64,000 nt of DNA from Bacillus sp. F19 (GTDB lineage Bacteria > Bacillota > Bacilli > Bacillales > Bacillaceae): contig CP085710.1 in NCBI GenBank assembly GCA_023823795.1, positions 3,746,001 to 3,810,000 on the forward strand. Direction: 5' to 3'. How positions within the stretch are numbered: position 1 is the stretch's first letter; each line of letters begins with the position of its first letter. The position numbers were made by a program, and so were the translations under genes. Of this stretch, positions 20,369-32,304 are shown in pieces. The notes under the pieces were generated by a model, which saw only the letters and a list, made by a program, of their open reading frames with translations, was not told the DNA's origin and ran no database searches.

Positions 20369-22618
20369 TTATACGACTGGTTCGTCATTTTCCTGAACTT
20401 TTTTCATCGTGCTTTTCTTCTTAATCTCTTTCCATTTCCAGATCATCCATAGCTGTGCTGCTATAAATAATGAGGAGTAAGTGCCGGAAATTAATCCGAT
20501 AAGCAGTGCTATTGAGAAATTCCGAATCGACTCGCTTCCTAAAATCAGCAAAGCAATAACACAGAATACGACTGTCAATACAGTATTTACTGATCGCGTG
20601 AATGTCTGCTGCAAGCTTCTGTTTACAATGTTTTTTAAGTCATCATACGTTTTGACTTTTGTCTTTTTATATAATTCACGAATTCTGTCAAAAGTTACGA
20701 TCGTATCATTGATTGAATATCCCACAATTGTCAGAACCGCCGCTATGAACGTAACATCTACTTCAAGGCGTGTAATACTGAAAACGGCTATAATAAAGAA
20801 TGCGTCATAGAGCAAGGCAATCACTGAAGCTATAGCCATTTTATATTCAAACCTCAAGGATACATAGATAATAATTCCAAGTGAAGCAATTAGAACACCA
20901 TACATCGCGTTTCTTGCCAATTCTTTCCCGACTGTAGGCGAAACCGTGCTGACACTTGGTTCTTTTCCATATTTTTCACTGAAATACTCTTTGACTTCAG
21001 CAATCTCATCTTTATCAAGTACTCCGATAAATCTGGCTACTGCGGTTTGATTTTGGTTGCCGGATAAAACGATATCCTTTGGCTCAAGATCAAGATTCGC
21101 AAGTTCTGATTCTACTTCTTCAGCTGTAAGAGTCTTTTCCGCTCCAATTTCGATGCGGGTTCCGCTTGAAAAATCAATGCCAAGATTCAATCGGAACACA
21201 AGAAGGAGAATCACCCCGGCAAAAAGCAATATTCCTGAAGCAGCAAAGAATTTTTTCCGGTGCTTAACAAAGTCAACTTTATCAAATTTTGTAGGTGCAT
21301 CAACATCTTCTGTTGATTTGCTTAAATCAATGATGTCTTTCTTGTTAACTCCAAAATATCCTGGCTTTTTATCAAGCCATCTGCTTTCCACCAATAATCC
21401 AAGCAGGATTCTGCTTAAAAAAACAGATGTTAAAAAGCTCACAAGGATGCTTAATACAAGACTGGTTGCAAATCCTTTGACCGCACTTGTTCCGAAGAAA
21501 AAGAGCACTCCGCCGGCAAGCATCGTTGTGATATTCGCATCGAAAATAGTAGCAAAAGAACGGCGGTTTCCAGCTCTGTACGCTGATCTTATGGACTTGC
21601 CAAGCTTGATTTCCTCTTTAATTCTCTCATATGTAATAATATTAGCATCAACAGCCATCCCGACTCCCAAAATCAGGGCTGCAATCCCCGGGAGTGTTAA
21701 AACAGCATTCATCCAATCAAAAACTTGAAGGACAAGATAAAGGTATGCACTTAAAGTTACGATTGCAATGAACCCCGGCAATCGATAGAAGTAGAGCATA
21801 AATAAGAAAATAAAGCTGATCCCGATAACTCCCGCAAGAACCGTTTTCTGCAGCGCTTCTTCACCAAACTGCGCTCCTACCGAAGTAGAATAGGTTTCAT
21901 CGAGTTTAACAGGAAGTGATCCAGCATTTAGAAGATTGGCAAGATCTTTTGCTTCTTCAACTGTAAACTGGCCTGTAATCGTTACATCGGTTGTATTAAA
22001 AACTTCTCCGACGTTTGGATTTGATAAAAATTTTGGTGATTCTTTTGTAACTTCTTCTTTATATGAGTCACCTTTTTCGTAATCAAGCCAAATAACAAGC
22101 TGATTTTCGGGTTGCATCGCCACGATTTGCTCTGTTACGTTTTTAAACTTTGCAGCATCCTTAAGTTTAACTGCCACGATAGGTTCTTGTGTATCTGGAT
22201 CAAAGGTCTGTTTTGATGCGCCTTCCACAAGATCCGAGCCATTCATCATGACTTTATCATTTACATCCCGAAATGTGAGCTCTGCCTGAGTGGAGAGGAT
22301 TTCCCTTGCCTGGCTTTGGTCCTTGACTCCTGCAAGCTGAACTCTGATTCTGTTTTCTCCTTCGATTTGGATGTTTGGTTCACTGACACCAAGCACATTC
22401 GCTCTCTTTTGAAGAGCATTCACTGTACTTACCATTGCATTGCGGTCGATCTTATCGCCTTCATTTGCAGGCTTTACATCATATAGGATTTCAAAGCCGC
22501 CCTGAAGATCAAGTCCAAGCAAAATATTATCTGCAGTTTTGCTTCCAAATGCTCCAATCAAACTGCCTACGCAAAGGACGAGTAAGAAAAAAACGATAAT
22601 GCGTCCTTTTTTCACCAT
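20369..22618 (-). CDS. secDF: Protein translocase subunit SecDF (natural fusion)
   Basis: SecDF helps SecYEG-driven export, using the proton gradient. At 749 residues this is the fused form usual in Bacillus: a SecD half (LGLDLQGGFEILYDV, then six helices with GVGMAVDANIITYERIKEE) and a SecF half (LNLGIDFSSGTRIEIG, then six helices with SINDTIVTFDRIRE). The start ATG has GGAGG upstream. Confidence 0.96.
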   Translation of the reverse strand: MVKKGRIIVFFLLVLCVGSLIGAFGSKTADNILLGLDLQGGFEILYDVKPANEGDKIDRNAMVSTVNALQKRANVLGVSEPNIQIEGENRIRVQLAGVKDQSQAREILSTQAELTFRDVNDKVMMNGSDLVEGASKQTFDPDTQEPIVAVKLKDAAKFKNVTEQIVAMQPENQLVIWLDYEKGDSYKEEVTKESPKFLSNPNVGEVFNTTDVTITGQFTVEEAKDLANLLNAGSLPVKLDETYSTSVGAQFGEEALQKTVLAGVIGISFIFLFMLYFYRLPGFIAIVTLSAYLYLVLQVFDWMNAVLTLPGIAALILGVGMAVDANIITYERIKEEIKLGKSIRSAYRAGNRRSFATIFDANITTMLAGGVLFFFGTSAVKGFATSLVLSILVSFLTSVFLSRILLGLLVESRWLDKKPGYFGVNKKDIIDLSKSTEDVDAPTKFDKVDFVKHRKKFFAASGILLFAGVILLLVFRLNLGIDFSSGTRIEIGAEKTLTAEEVESELANLDLEPKDIVLSGNQNQTAVARFIGVLDKDEIAEVKEYFSEKYGKEPSVSTVSPTVGKELARNAMYGVLIASLGIIIYVSLRFEYKMAIASVIALLYDAFFIIAVFSITRLEVDVTFIAAVLTIVGYSINDTIVTFDRIRELYKKTKVKTYDDLKNIVNRSLQQTFTRSVNTVLTVVFCVIALLILGSESIRNFSIALLIGLISGTYSSLFIAAQLWMIWKWKEIKKKSTMKKVQENDEPVV

Positions 22619-22655
22619 ATTGTTTCCTCCTTAGAAAAAAACCATTCAATATGTA

Positions 22656-22952
22656 TTAACTTTCATTGATTCCGAGTTTTTTGCCTTCTTCACTTTCAAA
22701 CCAGCTGCCCGCCTTATAAGATTCAATCGTTGCGAATGTCATGAATTCATTAGGTTTGATGGCCATAATATCAGCAACCATTTCATACACCATCAGCTCA
22801 TTTTTTTTCTTCCATTTTTTATTTCTTAGGAAATTCCAAAGCTCTGCTTCTGTGACCTCGCCATAATCGAGGATTTTAAATTCCTCTGCTTTGCTGACTA
22901 GCGCCGGCTTTACGTGATGGCGATATTTTTCAATTTCGTCTTTCTCCAACAT
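22656..22952 (-). CDS. comN: Post-transcriptional regulator ComN (YrzD)
   Basis: This 98-residue soluble protein (DEIEKYRHHVKPALVSKAEEF, later WFESEEGKKLG) matches the ComN/YrzD family. In B. subtilis ComN promotes accumulation of comE transcripts, affecting competence. The start is ATG at 22952, with GGAG 7 bases upstream. It lies 37 bases upstream of secDF on the same strand, the same arrangement as B. subtilis. Confidence 0.85.
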   Translation of the reverse strand: MLEKDEIEKYRHHVKPALVSKAEEFKILDYGEVTEAELWNFLRNKKWKKKNELMVYEMVADIMAIKPNEFMTFATIESYKAGSWFESEEGKKLGINES

Positions 22953-23094
22953 GACACGCTCCTTCACCTGATCATTTGCGGGATAATTTATCTTGAATAA
23001 GCCTTTGATTGAACATACTTGTCATGCTTGGCCAATCATAGCGCATATAGTAATTGTATATGATTACAAGCTATTTGAGAAGGCAGGGAAAGCC

Positions 23095-24660
23095 ATGTCC
23101 AAGCAAACATTTTTACAGGGAACATTAATATTGATAGCTGCCGGTCTGATTACCAGGGTTCTGGGGTTTATAAACCGAATCGTTGTGGCGCGCTTTATAG
23201 GGGAAGAAGGCGTTGGATTATACATGATGGCGATGCCTACACTGGTCCTTATTATTACGATTACCCAGTTCGGGCTGCCTGTTGCAATATCAAAATTAGT
23301 TGCGGAAGCCGAAGCCGAAGGAAATCAGCGGAAGATCAAAAAAATCCTGATCGTCTCTCTTGCGATTACAGGGTCACTTAGTCTTTTATTCACTCCGGCA
23401 ATCATTCTCCTTGCTCCCTACTTGTCAAACTCATTGCTGACAGACCCAAGAACCCTGTATCCGCTGCTTGCGATTACTCCAGTCGTTCCCATTATCGCGA
23501 TTTCATCTGTTCTCAGAGGCTATTTTCAAGGCAAGCAAAACATGAGGCCCGCTGCGATATCCCAGGTGCTTGAACAAATTGTCCGGATATCTTTAATTGC
23601 TGTTTTTACAAAAACGTTCCTTCCGTATGGGATTGAATACGCTGCAGCAGGGGCCATGGCATCAGCCGTCATCGGAGAACTGATTTCCCTGCTTTACTTA
23701 TTCTCGATGTTTAAGATGAAAAAGAAATTCAAAATCAGAAGAAAGTTCTTCAAATCATTGCATGACGGAAAAGATACGTTTCAAAACTTAATGAGCATTG
23801 CACTCCCAACAACAGGAAGCCGCATGATCGGTTCCATTGCCTGGTTTTTTGAACCGATTGTTGTCGCACAAAGCTTGGCCATTGCAGGATTTACAGCAGC
23901 GATGGCTACAAAACAGTACGGTGAATTAACAGGGTACGCCCTTCCGCTGCTTATGCTGCCGTCATTTATTACATACTCCTTATCTACCGCACTTGTCCCG
24001 GCAATCAGCGAAGCCATGGCTCAAAAAAAGCTGCACCTTGTTCAGCACAGACTTCAGCAGGCATTCAGACTGTCTTTAGTGACAGGCGGTTTCGCCGTAG
24101 TTATTTTATATATCTATGCCAATCCGATGATGACGGTCATGTACGGCAGCAGCCACGCTGCGATCTTTGTCCAGGTCATGGCCCCATTTTTCATCTTTTA
24201 CTATTTCCAGGGTCCCCTTCAGGCAGTTTTGCAGGCACTTAACCTTGCAAAAGCAGCAATGATCAATAGTTTTGTCGGCTCAGCCATTAAAACAGCCCTG
24301 ATTTTCCTATTAGCAACCCGCCCTTCACTCGGTATTATGGGAGCTGCCCTTGCCATTGTAGCAGGAATTATGCTTGTCACGCTGCTTCATTTAGCAACCG
24401 TTATGAAGGTGGTCTCCCTGACCATTCGGATTGGAGAATATGCCAAGTGCTTTTTGACAATGATTCTTTCAGGAATAGCGGGTTATTATTTCTATCAAAT
24501 GCTCTCTCTAAGCATGGGTATTAATTTAATTATTTCTGTCACCTTTACTTTCACGATTTATTGCATCCTTCTGGTCGTCTTCCGCTTAGTTTTTAAGGAA
24601 GAATTGAAAAGAATTCCTTATATAGGAAACACACTTTCTAAGCTGGCACCGCGGCGTTAA
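23095..24660 (+). CDS. spoVB: Stage V sporulation protein B (MOP-family flippase)
   Basis: SpoVB is a polysaccharide flippase-like membrane protein needed for spore cortex formation. The 521-residue protein has about 14 hydrophobic helices, starting with QGTLILIAAGLITRVLGFINR, typical of the MATE/MOP superfamily. The start is ATG at 23095 with AGGGAAAG upstream; codons further upstream to 22993 read as non-protein-like sequence in the divergent promoter gap with comN. It converges on yrbG with only 3 bases between stop codons. Confidence 0.92.
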   Translation: MSKQTFLQGTLILIAAGLITRVLGFINRIVVARFIGEEGVGLYMMAMPTLVLIITITQFGLPVAISKLVAEAEAEGNQRKIKKILIVSLAITGSLSLLFTPAIILLAPYLSNSLLTDPRTLYPLLAITPVVPIIAISSVLRGYFQGKQNMRPAAISQVLEQIVRISLIAVFTKTFLPYGIEYAAAGAMASAVIGELISLLYLFSMFKMKKKFKIRRKFFKSLHDGKDTFQNLMSIALPTTGSRMIGSIAWFFEPIVVAQSLAIAGFTAAMATKQYGELTGYALPLLMLPSFITYSLSTALVPAISEAMAQKKLHLVQHRLQQAFRLSLVTGGFAVVILYIYANPMMTVMYGSSHAAIFVQVMAPFFIFYYFQGPLQAVLQALNLAKAAMINSFVGSAIKTALIFLLATRPSLGIMGAALAIVAGIMLVTLLHLATVMKVVSLTIRIGEYAKCFLTMILSGIAGYYFYQMLSLSMGINLIISVTFTFTIYCILLVVFRLVFKEELKRIPYIGNTLSKLAPRR

Positions 24661-24663
24661 TGT

Positions 24664-25317
24664 TTATTTTTCATCTATCAGGTCGATAAAAAATGCCCCC
24701 TTATTATGTGTGCACAAGGAAATATTCTTTAAATCTATGTAGCCAAGTTCTCTAAGCTGCTGCCTTAGCCACAAGTTTGTCTTGCCGATTCTGAATAAAT
24801 TTTCCTCTTGAATCAATCCGTCGATTATTAATGGCAGCTGCAGTTCCTGACTTTCATTGTCATGTTCTTTTTTTATAACAGATAACTTCCCTGATGGTTC
24901 AAGGATGGCAAAATCCACTTCGCTGATATCGTTAATATCCTTTTCCCTCAGCTGGATGAGAAGATCATCAAAATTATAGCGCTGAGTTTTCATGGCATGT
25001 TCATTAATTTTGCCTCTATCTATGATGATTGTCGGCTTTCCGTCCAACAGTTTTCTTACTTTATGATTTTTTAGCGACAGATAGGCAAGGCCAATCTGGA
25101 TGACAAGCAGCAGAAACATGGGAATGACTGTATGTATCAATGGGTCCTCCGTATTTTCAATGGCCATAACTCCCATTTCTGCGATCATTAAAAAGACAAC
25201 AAGATCCAGAATACTTAATTCGCCAATTTCCCGTTTTCCCATCAGTCTGAAGATAATAACGATCATTGTATATAAAAAAATCGTCCGTGCCATTATGATT
25301 ATAGCCTCTTCCACCAT
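24664..25317 (-). CDS. yrbG: DUF421 membrane protein YrbG
   Basis: This 217-residue protein has three N-terminal transmembrane helices ([24 protein letters not shown], then two more) and a soluble DUF421/YetF-like domain with [16 protein letters not shown] and [12 protein letters not shown]. The family motif GKREIG...LDLV is present. Family members are often sporulation-expressed; the function is unknown. It is in the B. subtilis position next to spoVB. Confidence 0.85.
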   Translation of the reverse strand: MVEEAIIIMARTIFLYTMIVIIFRLMGKREIGELSILDLVVFLMIAEMGVMAIENTEDPLIHTVIPMFLLLVIQIGLAYLSLKNHKVRKLLDGKPTIIIDRGKINEHAMKTQRYNFDDLLIQLREKDINDISEVDFAILEPSGKLSVIKKEHDNESQELQLPLIIDGLIQEENLFRIGKTNLWLRQQLRELGYIDLKNISLCTHNKGAFFIDLIDEK

Positions 25318-25464
25318 ATTGCCCCCCTTGCTTACCAGTTACGTTTATTTTGAACGGATAAATCATTTTCATGTAGTGTAAATAGATTCTATTTTCATTT
25401 GATGTGAATAGGATGGTAATAAGACGAGCAAAAACAAGCTGACTGGAATAAGGGGGAGATTGCA

Positions 25465-25845
25465 ATCGAAACGCGAAGATGGAGTAAAGCCATTCTTTAC
25501 GGATTATCCAGTATTTTAATGGCAGCACTTGTAACAAGCTTACTTTTTTCATTGCTGCTCAAATTTACTGGGTTAACGGAAGATTCTATTAAATGGTTTA
25601 TACTGGGACTCTCATTTTTAGCCGTTTTCATTGGCGGATTTATTGCCGGAGGAAAAGGAAAAGAGCGCGGATGGCTGATCGGAGGCACAACAGCAATCCT
25701 CTATACATTAATTATTTTTTTATTTCAATTTTTAGGCTACGGGAAAACATTTACAATGGAGCAGACCATGTATCATGGGGGCTTCCTTGCCATAGCTATG
25801 CTAGGCGGGGTAATGGGAGTGAACTTGTCCGGCTCGTCCAAATAG
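25465..25845 (+). CDS. TIGR04086-family membrane protein (YrzE type)
   Basis: This protein of about 126 residues has four hydrophobic helices and the Gly-rich motif GGFIAGGKGKERGW. The family role is unknown. Choosing a start is difficult. The coding frame is clearly protein-like (TRRWSKAILYGLSSILMAAL) upstream of the first ATG at 25519, but no ATG, GTG or TTG occurs in frame back to the stop at 25420. AAGGGGGAG at 25450-25458 lies 6 bases before an ATC codon at 25465, which I use as a tentative start. An ATG start would remove half of the first helix. Confidence 0.7.
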   Translation: METRRWSKAILYGLSSILMAALVTSLLFSLLLKFTGLTEDSIKWFILGLSFLAVFIGGFIAGGKGKERGWLIGGTTAILYTLIIFLFQFLGYGKTFTMEQTMYHGGFLAIAMLGGVMGVNLSGSSK

Positions 25846-25877
25846 CATCTTGAGACGTTCGTTCTATTAAATAAAAA

Positions 25878-25913
25878 CTAAAAAGAAGCGCAATAATAGC
25901 GCTTCTTTTTGTT
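25878..25913. terminator. Bidirectional terminator between the YrzE-type gene and yajC
   Basis: The stem AAGAAGCGC with GCGCTTCTT (loop AATAATA) has A and T runs on both sides, serving the two convergent genes. Confidence 0.88.
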
Positions 25914-25927
25914 TGTGCCTTATGTAA

Positions 25928-26212
25928 TTAGGCCTTCTCCATCGTGATGCCTTTTTGCTCAACAACGTCGCGAACAGCGCGGCGGTCAAATGTCAGGCGT
26001 GAGCCATCACCAGCTTTGATGATTACTTTTTCTTCATCGATTGAATCAACGATGCCATGCATACCGCCAATCGTTACGACTTTGTCGCCTTTTGACAGAC
26101 TTTCCTGCATAACACGCACTTTCTTCTGCTGTTTCTGCTGAGGACGGATCAATAAAAAGTAAAAGATCGCAAACATTAAGATTAACGGTCCAACCGTAGT
26201 CAATAATTCCAT
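25928..26212 (-). CDS. yajC: Preprotein translocase subunit YajC
   Basis: YajC is a small accessory of the SecDF translocase. One transmembrane helix (VGPLILMFAIFYFLLIRP) is followed by QQKQQKK and a soluble domain with GDKVVTIGGMHGIV, a strong family match. The start is ATG at 26212, after AGGGG with normal spacing, giving 94 residues. It follows tgt by 21 bases. Confidence 0.94.
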   Translation of the reverse strand: MELLTTVGPLILMFAIFYFLLIRPQQKQQKKVRVMQESLSKGDKVVTIGGMHGIVDSIDEEKVIIKAGDGSRLTFDRRAVRDVVEQKGITMEKA

Positions 26213-26233
26213 ATTTTTCACCCCTTTCAAATC

Positions 26234-28437
<2,204 letters not shown>

Positions 28438-28455
28438 TGTTTTTCACCTTTTCTA

Positions 28456-28656
28456 TTATTTGAACCGTCCGAAAACATTAAACAAGATAGTCAGTAAGAT
28501 ACTGATCACAATGGATGTAACAATCGGAAAATAAAAAGTCGTACTTCCTTTTTTGAATACAAAATCCCCAGGCAGCCTTCCAATGAGCTGCATAAATAAT
28601 CCCGCGAAAAAAAGAACGGCACCCATCATCATCAGCATTTTGGGAAATTGGGTCAT
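28456..28656 (-). CDS. DUF2905 small membrane protein (YrzS type)
   Basis: This 66-residue protein has two transmembrane helices and the family motif [22 protein letters not shown] (DUF2905). The function is unknown. The start overlaps the ruvB stop by 4 bases, so translation is probably coupled to ruvB, and queA follows 19 bases on. Confidence 0.85.
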   Translation of the reverse strand: MTQFPKMLMMMGAVLFFAGLFMQLIGRLPGDFVFKKGSTTFYFPIVTSIVISILLTILFNVFGRFK

Positions 28657-29654
28657 TTTTCAGGAGCCTCCATTTGAAAGTGATGGTAAACTGCTTCCGT
28701 TACCATTCTACCCCTTGGAGTGCGTTGTATAAAACCGATTTGTAAAAGATATGGTTCATATACGTCTTCAATCGTATGGGATTCTTCTCCGATTGTAGCT
28801 GAAATCGTATCAATTCCAACTGGTCCGCCCTTATACTTTTCAATTATTCCCATTAAAAGCTTGTGATCAATATGATCGAGGCCCAGTCTGTCGACCTGAA
28901 GTTTTTCCAATGCATCCTTAGCAAGCTTTCCCGATACAATTGACTCGCCGCGCACCTGGGAAAAGTCCCTTACCCGTCTTAGTAATCTGTTGGCAATTCG
29001 CGGAGTTCCCCTCGATCTTCTTGCAAGCTCGAGCGAAGCTTCTTTTTCCATGCCAATTCCTAAAATGTCTCCGGTCCGTTCAACAATAAGAGACAGCTGC
29101 TGTTCATTATAATATTCAAGTCTGCTGAGAACTCCAAACCGATCTCTAAGCGGAGCCGTGAGCAAGCCGACACGAGTTGTGGCTCCGATAAGTGTAAACG
29201 GAGGCAAATCCAGACGGACAGACCGTGCCGAAGGGCCCTTTCCAATCACAATATCGAGACAGAAATCTTCCATCGCCGGATACAGTACTTCTTCAATAGA
29301 GCGCTGAAGACGATGTATTTCATCGATAAATAACACATCCCCAGGCTCAAGAGCTGTTAAAATCGCAGCGAGGTCACCTGGCCTTTCAATAGCTGGTCCT
29401 GATGTTGTGCGGATATTTACGCCCATTTCGTTTGCAATAATTGTTGCAAGCGTTGTTTTCCCAAGGCCCGGAGGACCATATAAAAGGACGTGATCCAGTG
29501 TTTCGCTTCTAAGTTTAGCCGCTTCAATAAAGACTTCCAGGTTTTCTTTTACTTTATCCTGGCCGATATATTGAGATAAAGTCTGAGGTCTTAAGCTTAG
29601 CTCGATTGCACCCTCATCTAAGTCCGCTTTACTTGATACAAGACGTTCATCCAT
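28653..29654 (-). CDS. ruvB: Holliday junction branch migration ATPase RuvB
   Basis: RuvB is the hexameric motor that drives branch migration with RuvA. Walker A ([12 protein letters not shown]) and Walker B (LFIDEIHRL) are intact, followed by the sensor region [18 protein letters not shown] and the C-terminal winged helix ending in [10 protein letters not shown]. The 333 residues are standard. It is 11 bases downstream of ruvA. Confidence 0.97.
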   Translation of the reverse strand: MDERLVSSKADLDEGAIELSLRPQTLSQYIGQDKVKENLEVFIEAAKLRSETLDHVLLYGPPGLGKTTLATIIANEMGVNIRTTSGPAIERPGDLAAILTALEPGDVLFIDEIHRLQRSIEEVLYPAMEDFCLDIVIGKGPSARSVRLDLPPFTLIGATTRVGLLTAPLRDRFGVLSRLEYYNEQQLSLIVERTGDILGIGMEKEASLELARRSRGTPRIANRLLRRVRDFSQVRGESIVSGKLAKDALEKLQVDRLGLDHIDHKLLMGIIEKYKGGPVGIDTISATIGEESHTIEDVYEPYLLQIGFIQRTPRGRMVTEAVYHHFQMEAPEK

Positions 29655-29665
29655 GTCTTTTCACC

Positions 29666-30274
29666 TTACTTTAATAGCTTTTGCAAAGCTTTTTTCACAT
29701 ACTGATCTGTCGTTAAATCTTCTTCCATCAGTGATGGAACGACCTTATTTATTTCTCTTTCAGCATATCCGAGCACCTTCAGAGCTTCAAGCGCTTCGTT
29801 CAGCGCTTTTGAGGCAGTTTCTTTTTGTTCGTGCTCTTCATGGGTAAACAAGTCCGGAGCAAGCTCCCCTGCTACATCGGCAAGTTTCCCTTTTAGATCA
29901 AGAATTATCTGTCTGGCAGTCTTCTTTCCTACACCGGGAAACTTAATAAGGAACTTCTCGTCCTCATTTTCAATCGCACCGACTACTTGCGAAGGGTTTC
30001 CTGAAGCAAGTATGGCGAGAGCTCCTTTTGGCCCGATTCCTGTCACGTTCAGGAGCTTCATAAATAAAGCTTTTTCTTCTCTCGTATGAAAACCATATAA
30101 AGCGAGGATATCTTCTCTGACTAGCTGATATGTAAAAATCGTCACTTCTGAAGAGCGATTGCGCTGATAGCTGAATGGATTTGGAGTGTGCACCTGATAA
30201 CCGATTCCGCCATGGTCAATGACAATATATTCCGGAGTAATAAAATCAATATATCCTTTAATAAATTCAATCAA
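29666..30274 (-). CDS. ruvA: Holliday junction DNA-binding protein RuvA
   Basis: RuvA binds four-way junctions and recruits RuvB. An N-terminal OB fold ([19 protein letters not shown]), two helix-hairpin-helix motifs ([33 protein letters not shown]) and a C-terminal RuvB-binding domain are present. The start is TTG at 30274 with AGAGGTG upstream, giving 202 residues; the longer frame to 30346 is not family-like. Confidence 0.95.
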   Translation of the reverse strand: MIEFIKGYIDFITPEYIVIDHGGIGYQVHTPNPFSYQRNRSSEVTIFTYQLVREDILALYGFHTREEKALFMKLLNVTGIGPKGALAILASGNPSQVVGAIENEDEKFLIKFPGVGKKTARQIILDLKGKLADVAGELAPDLFTHEEHEQKETASKALNEALEALKVLGYAEREINKVVPSLMEEDLTTDQYVKKALQKLLK

Positions 30275-30349
30275 AACGTTATTCACCTCTTTACAACTGT
30301 ACCTCATTGTATCATAATTTTTTCTTTTGCCTGTAGTAATAATCATTTA

Positions 30350-30386
30350 AAAACAGAAAAAGCCAGCGCTTTTGCACTAGCTTTCT
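30350..30386 (-). terminator. Terminator of bofC
   Basis: The hairpin AAAGCTAGTGC with GCGCTGGCTTTT (minus strand) is followed by T-rich sequence immediately after the bofC stop. Confidence 0.75.
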
Positions 30387-30950
30387 TTATTTCACATCTG
30401 CGGGTGAAGAATATGCTTTATATGACTGAATAACCTCTAAGTATTGATCCTTTGATTGTATGCGGATTCCCTGCCTTAATTCATCATGCTTTCGTGTTTC
30501 AAGTTTTCTGACATCAATCTGAAAGAATGACTGAATAATTTCCGAAGCATCGTCCGGCCTTCCATTAAAAATAGAAAAGACACCTTCCGATGAAATGCCG
30601 AAATACCCGTTTGCTTTTAGTAAAGGGGAGATATCATCCATTTCCTTTTGAAAAATAATCTGATTATCGTCTTGATCAATTAATTGCCAACCTTCATATT
30701 TTGCCCAGAAATCTTCCATTGCCAAGATGGTTTCTGTTCTCACTTCTTCACTGATTTCCCCATCCAAATAGATTCGTTCGAGCACCACTGTAACGGTCAG
30801 CGGACCGCTTACCTCATAGACTTCATTTTTCTTTTCCGCCACATTCTCTGATGCACTGGATTCATCCTGATGGAAAGAAGGAATGATGAAAAACAATGTG
30901 ACTATGACGCAGGCAAAGGCACCAATCAGTAAACGATGAGACGACATCAT
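30387..30950 (-). CDS. bofC: Forespore intercompartmental signalling protein BofC
   Basis: BofC is made in the forespore and delays pro-sigma-K processing, by acting on SpoIVB, until the right time. This 187-residue protein has an N-terminal secretion or anchor helix (LLIGAFACVIVTLFFIIPSF) and the two BofC domains (VTVVLERIYLDGEISEE..., later GVFSIFNGRP). The start is ATG at 30950, with GGGGTG 6 bases upstream. The location next to ruvA is conserved. Confidence 0.9.
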   Translation of the reverse strand: MMSSHRLLIGAFACVIVTLFFIIPSFHQDESSASENVAEKKNEVYEVSGPLTVTVVLERIYLDGEISEEVRTETILAMEDFWAKYEGWQLIDQDDNQIIFQKEMDDISPLLKANGYFGISSEGVFSIFNGRPDDASEIIQSFFQIDVRKLETRKHDELRQGIRIQSKDQYLEVIQSYKAYSSPADVK

Positions 30951-31076
30951 CACATACACCCCATATCATGAGCTATTTACCATATAGGTAATTATTCGTC
31001 ATTTCTAGTTTGACCAAAAATAGAAATTTTAACCTTTGATGATTTTTTTCTTTTGATTATGCAGTAATTGGGAAAA

Positions 31077-31113
31077 ACATAAAAAAGGGGCATCTTTACA
31101 GATAACCCCCTTC
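31077..31113 (-). terminator. Terminator of coxA
   Basis: The nested stem AAGGGG and ATCT with AGAT and CCCCCTT is followed on the minus strand by a run of six T after the gene stop. Confidence 0.75.
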
Positions 31114-31118
31114 ATTAT

Positions 31119-31847
31119 TTATCTGGCCTGTTGAAATGGTTCTCTCATCACATTGCCCATATCATCGAAAAGGTCTCTGATATCGGTATCAATTGTTTTT
31201 TTCGGCTGGCCGTTCTCAATATTGTCATTAATTGTTCTGACGCGAGTAAAGGTTCCTTCATCTGTGACAACCTGAACTTCTTTTCCCTTTGCAGCTGAAC
31301 GCACAGCATTTAAAACGGCATTTTTAACATTTTTGTCGTTTTTATCATCTGTGTCAATCGCCACAAGCACCTGATCTCCATTTACAACAGTGCGGACATC
31401 ATCCACTTCTTTTACATCTGCAGCTTTTTCAGAAACATTTTTAGCAATTTCTTCTTCTTTGTCGCTGTAATAATTTACTTGTTTCACTTGGCCATGATAG
31501 TCCTCATCTGTTCTGCTGAAACGGTTATCTTTTTCAAGCATGCCGTCTTCATTAGAAAGCGGGACGGTTGGATTATCCATTCTTCCATTATGAAAAGCAT
31601 CATCGCGATCATTTACTTTTGTGAAGTAATTATCATTCATGTCGCCTTCCATCATTTCTGTCATTGGTCCATCGTTATCCGCGTTATCCACGCCATCGTT
31701 ATCGTTGCGGTGCTCATCTGAATAATAACCAATTGGTCTTGTGGAATCATCATATCTTGTGTCAAGTGCGCCTTCATTATTGTTGCACCCTGCAAGTCCA
31801 GTTGCAGCTATAGCAATTGCAGCAAATGCAGTAACTTTATGCCTCAA
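31119..31847 (-). CDS. coxA: YhcN/YlaJ-family sporulation lipoprotein, probable CoxA
   Basis: This 242-residue protein begins with a lipoprotein signal ending in the lipobox LAGC (near residue 20), followed by an Asn/Asp-rich linker and the YhcN/YlaJ domain (EEIAKNVSEKAADVKEVDDV...). Its place beside safA matches B. subtilis coxA (yrbB), a spore cortex protein. The start is TTG at 31847, downstream of GGGGGG; codons further upstream are not signal-like. The membrane-anchored, sporulation-expressed role is inferred from the family. Confidence 0.82.
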   Translation of the reverse strand: MRHKVTAFAAIAIAATGLAGCNNNEGALDTRYDDSTRPIGYYSDEHRNDNDGVDNADNDGPMTEMMEGDMNDNYFTKVNDRDDAFHNGRMDNPTVPLSNEDGMLEKDNRFSRTDEDYHGQVKQVNYYSDKEEEIAKNVSEKAADVKEVDDVRTVVNGDQVLVAIDTDDKNDKNVKNAVLNAVRSAAKGKEVQVVTDEGTFTRVRTINDNIENGQPKKTIDTDIRDLFDDMGNVMREPFQQAR

Positions 31848-31924
31848 TATTAAAACCCCCCTGATTTTTCTAACGCGAGCAAATCCCGCTCTTGTATAGG
31901 TTGCTCGTTCAAACAAGCATTAAT

Positions 31925-32260
31925 CTGTTAGTTAACGGTAAGTTCTTAAAAAAATGGAGGGGATTTTGCATTTGAGCTGAACTCGTTTTAATCGTTCATT
32001 TTATTACTTGTATATTGGGGCAAAATAAGATTGTAGCGAATAAAAGCATTTTATTTGAAAGTGTTCAATTTATTAGCGATTATTTCAGTTTTTATAGCGG
32101 TTTAATGATATGTATTAGCGAATCGATTTTATTTATCCGTTATTCTTATTAATAAGCTGAAATGGACTTTTTTAGCGGAAATCAGTACTTGCTAGCCGTC
32201 ATACTGCACATTCAATTTTTGGGGGCATCCCTTGCATCAAAGGGGGAAATTTATTCCTAA
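31925..32260. other. Intergenic region with repeated TAGCGR words
   Basis: This AT-rich gap between the coxA 5' end and the safA terminator has no plausible gene. The word TAGCGA or TAGCGG occurs on the plus strand at 32034, 32074, 32095, 32116 and 32173. Nothing else is recognised. Confidence 0.4.
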
Positions 32261-32300
32261 CTAAAAAAAGAGACGAACTATATTTCTCGTCTCTTACATT
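32260..32300 (-). terminator. Terminator of safA
   Basis: The 8-bp stem AGAGACGA with TCGTCTCT is followed by TTTTTTTAG on the minus strand just past the safA stop. Confidence 0.85.
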
Positions 32301-32304
32301 TATA

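Noticed and set aside
21057-21728. 223-codon open frame antisense to secDF
   Set aside because: It is a shadow of secDF codon usage; no binding site and no family resemblance.
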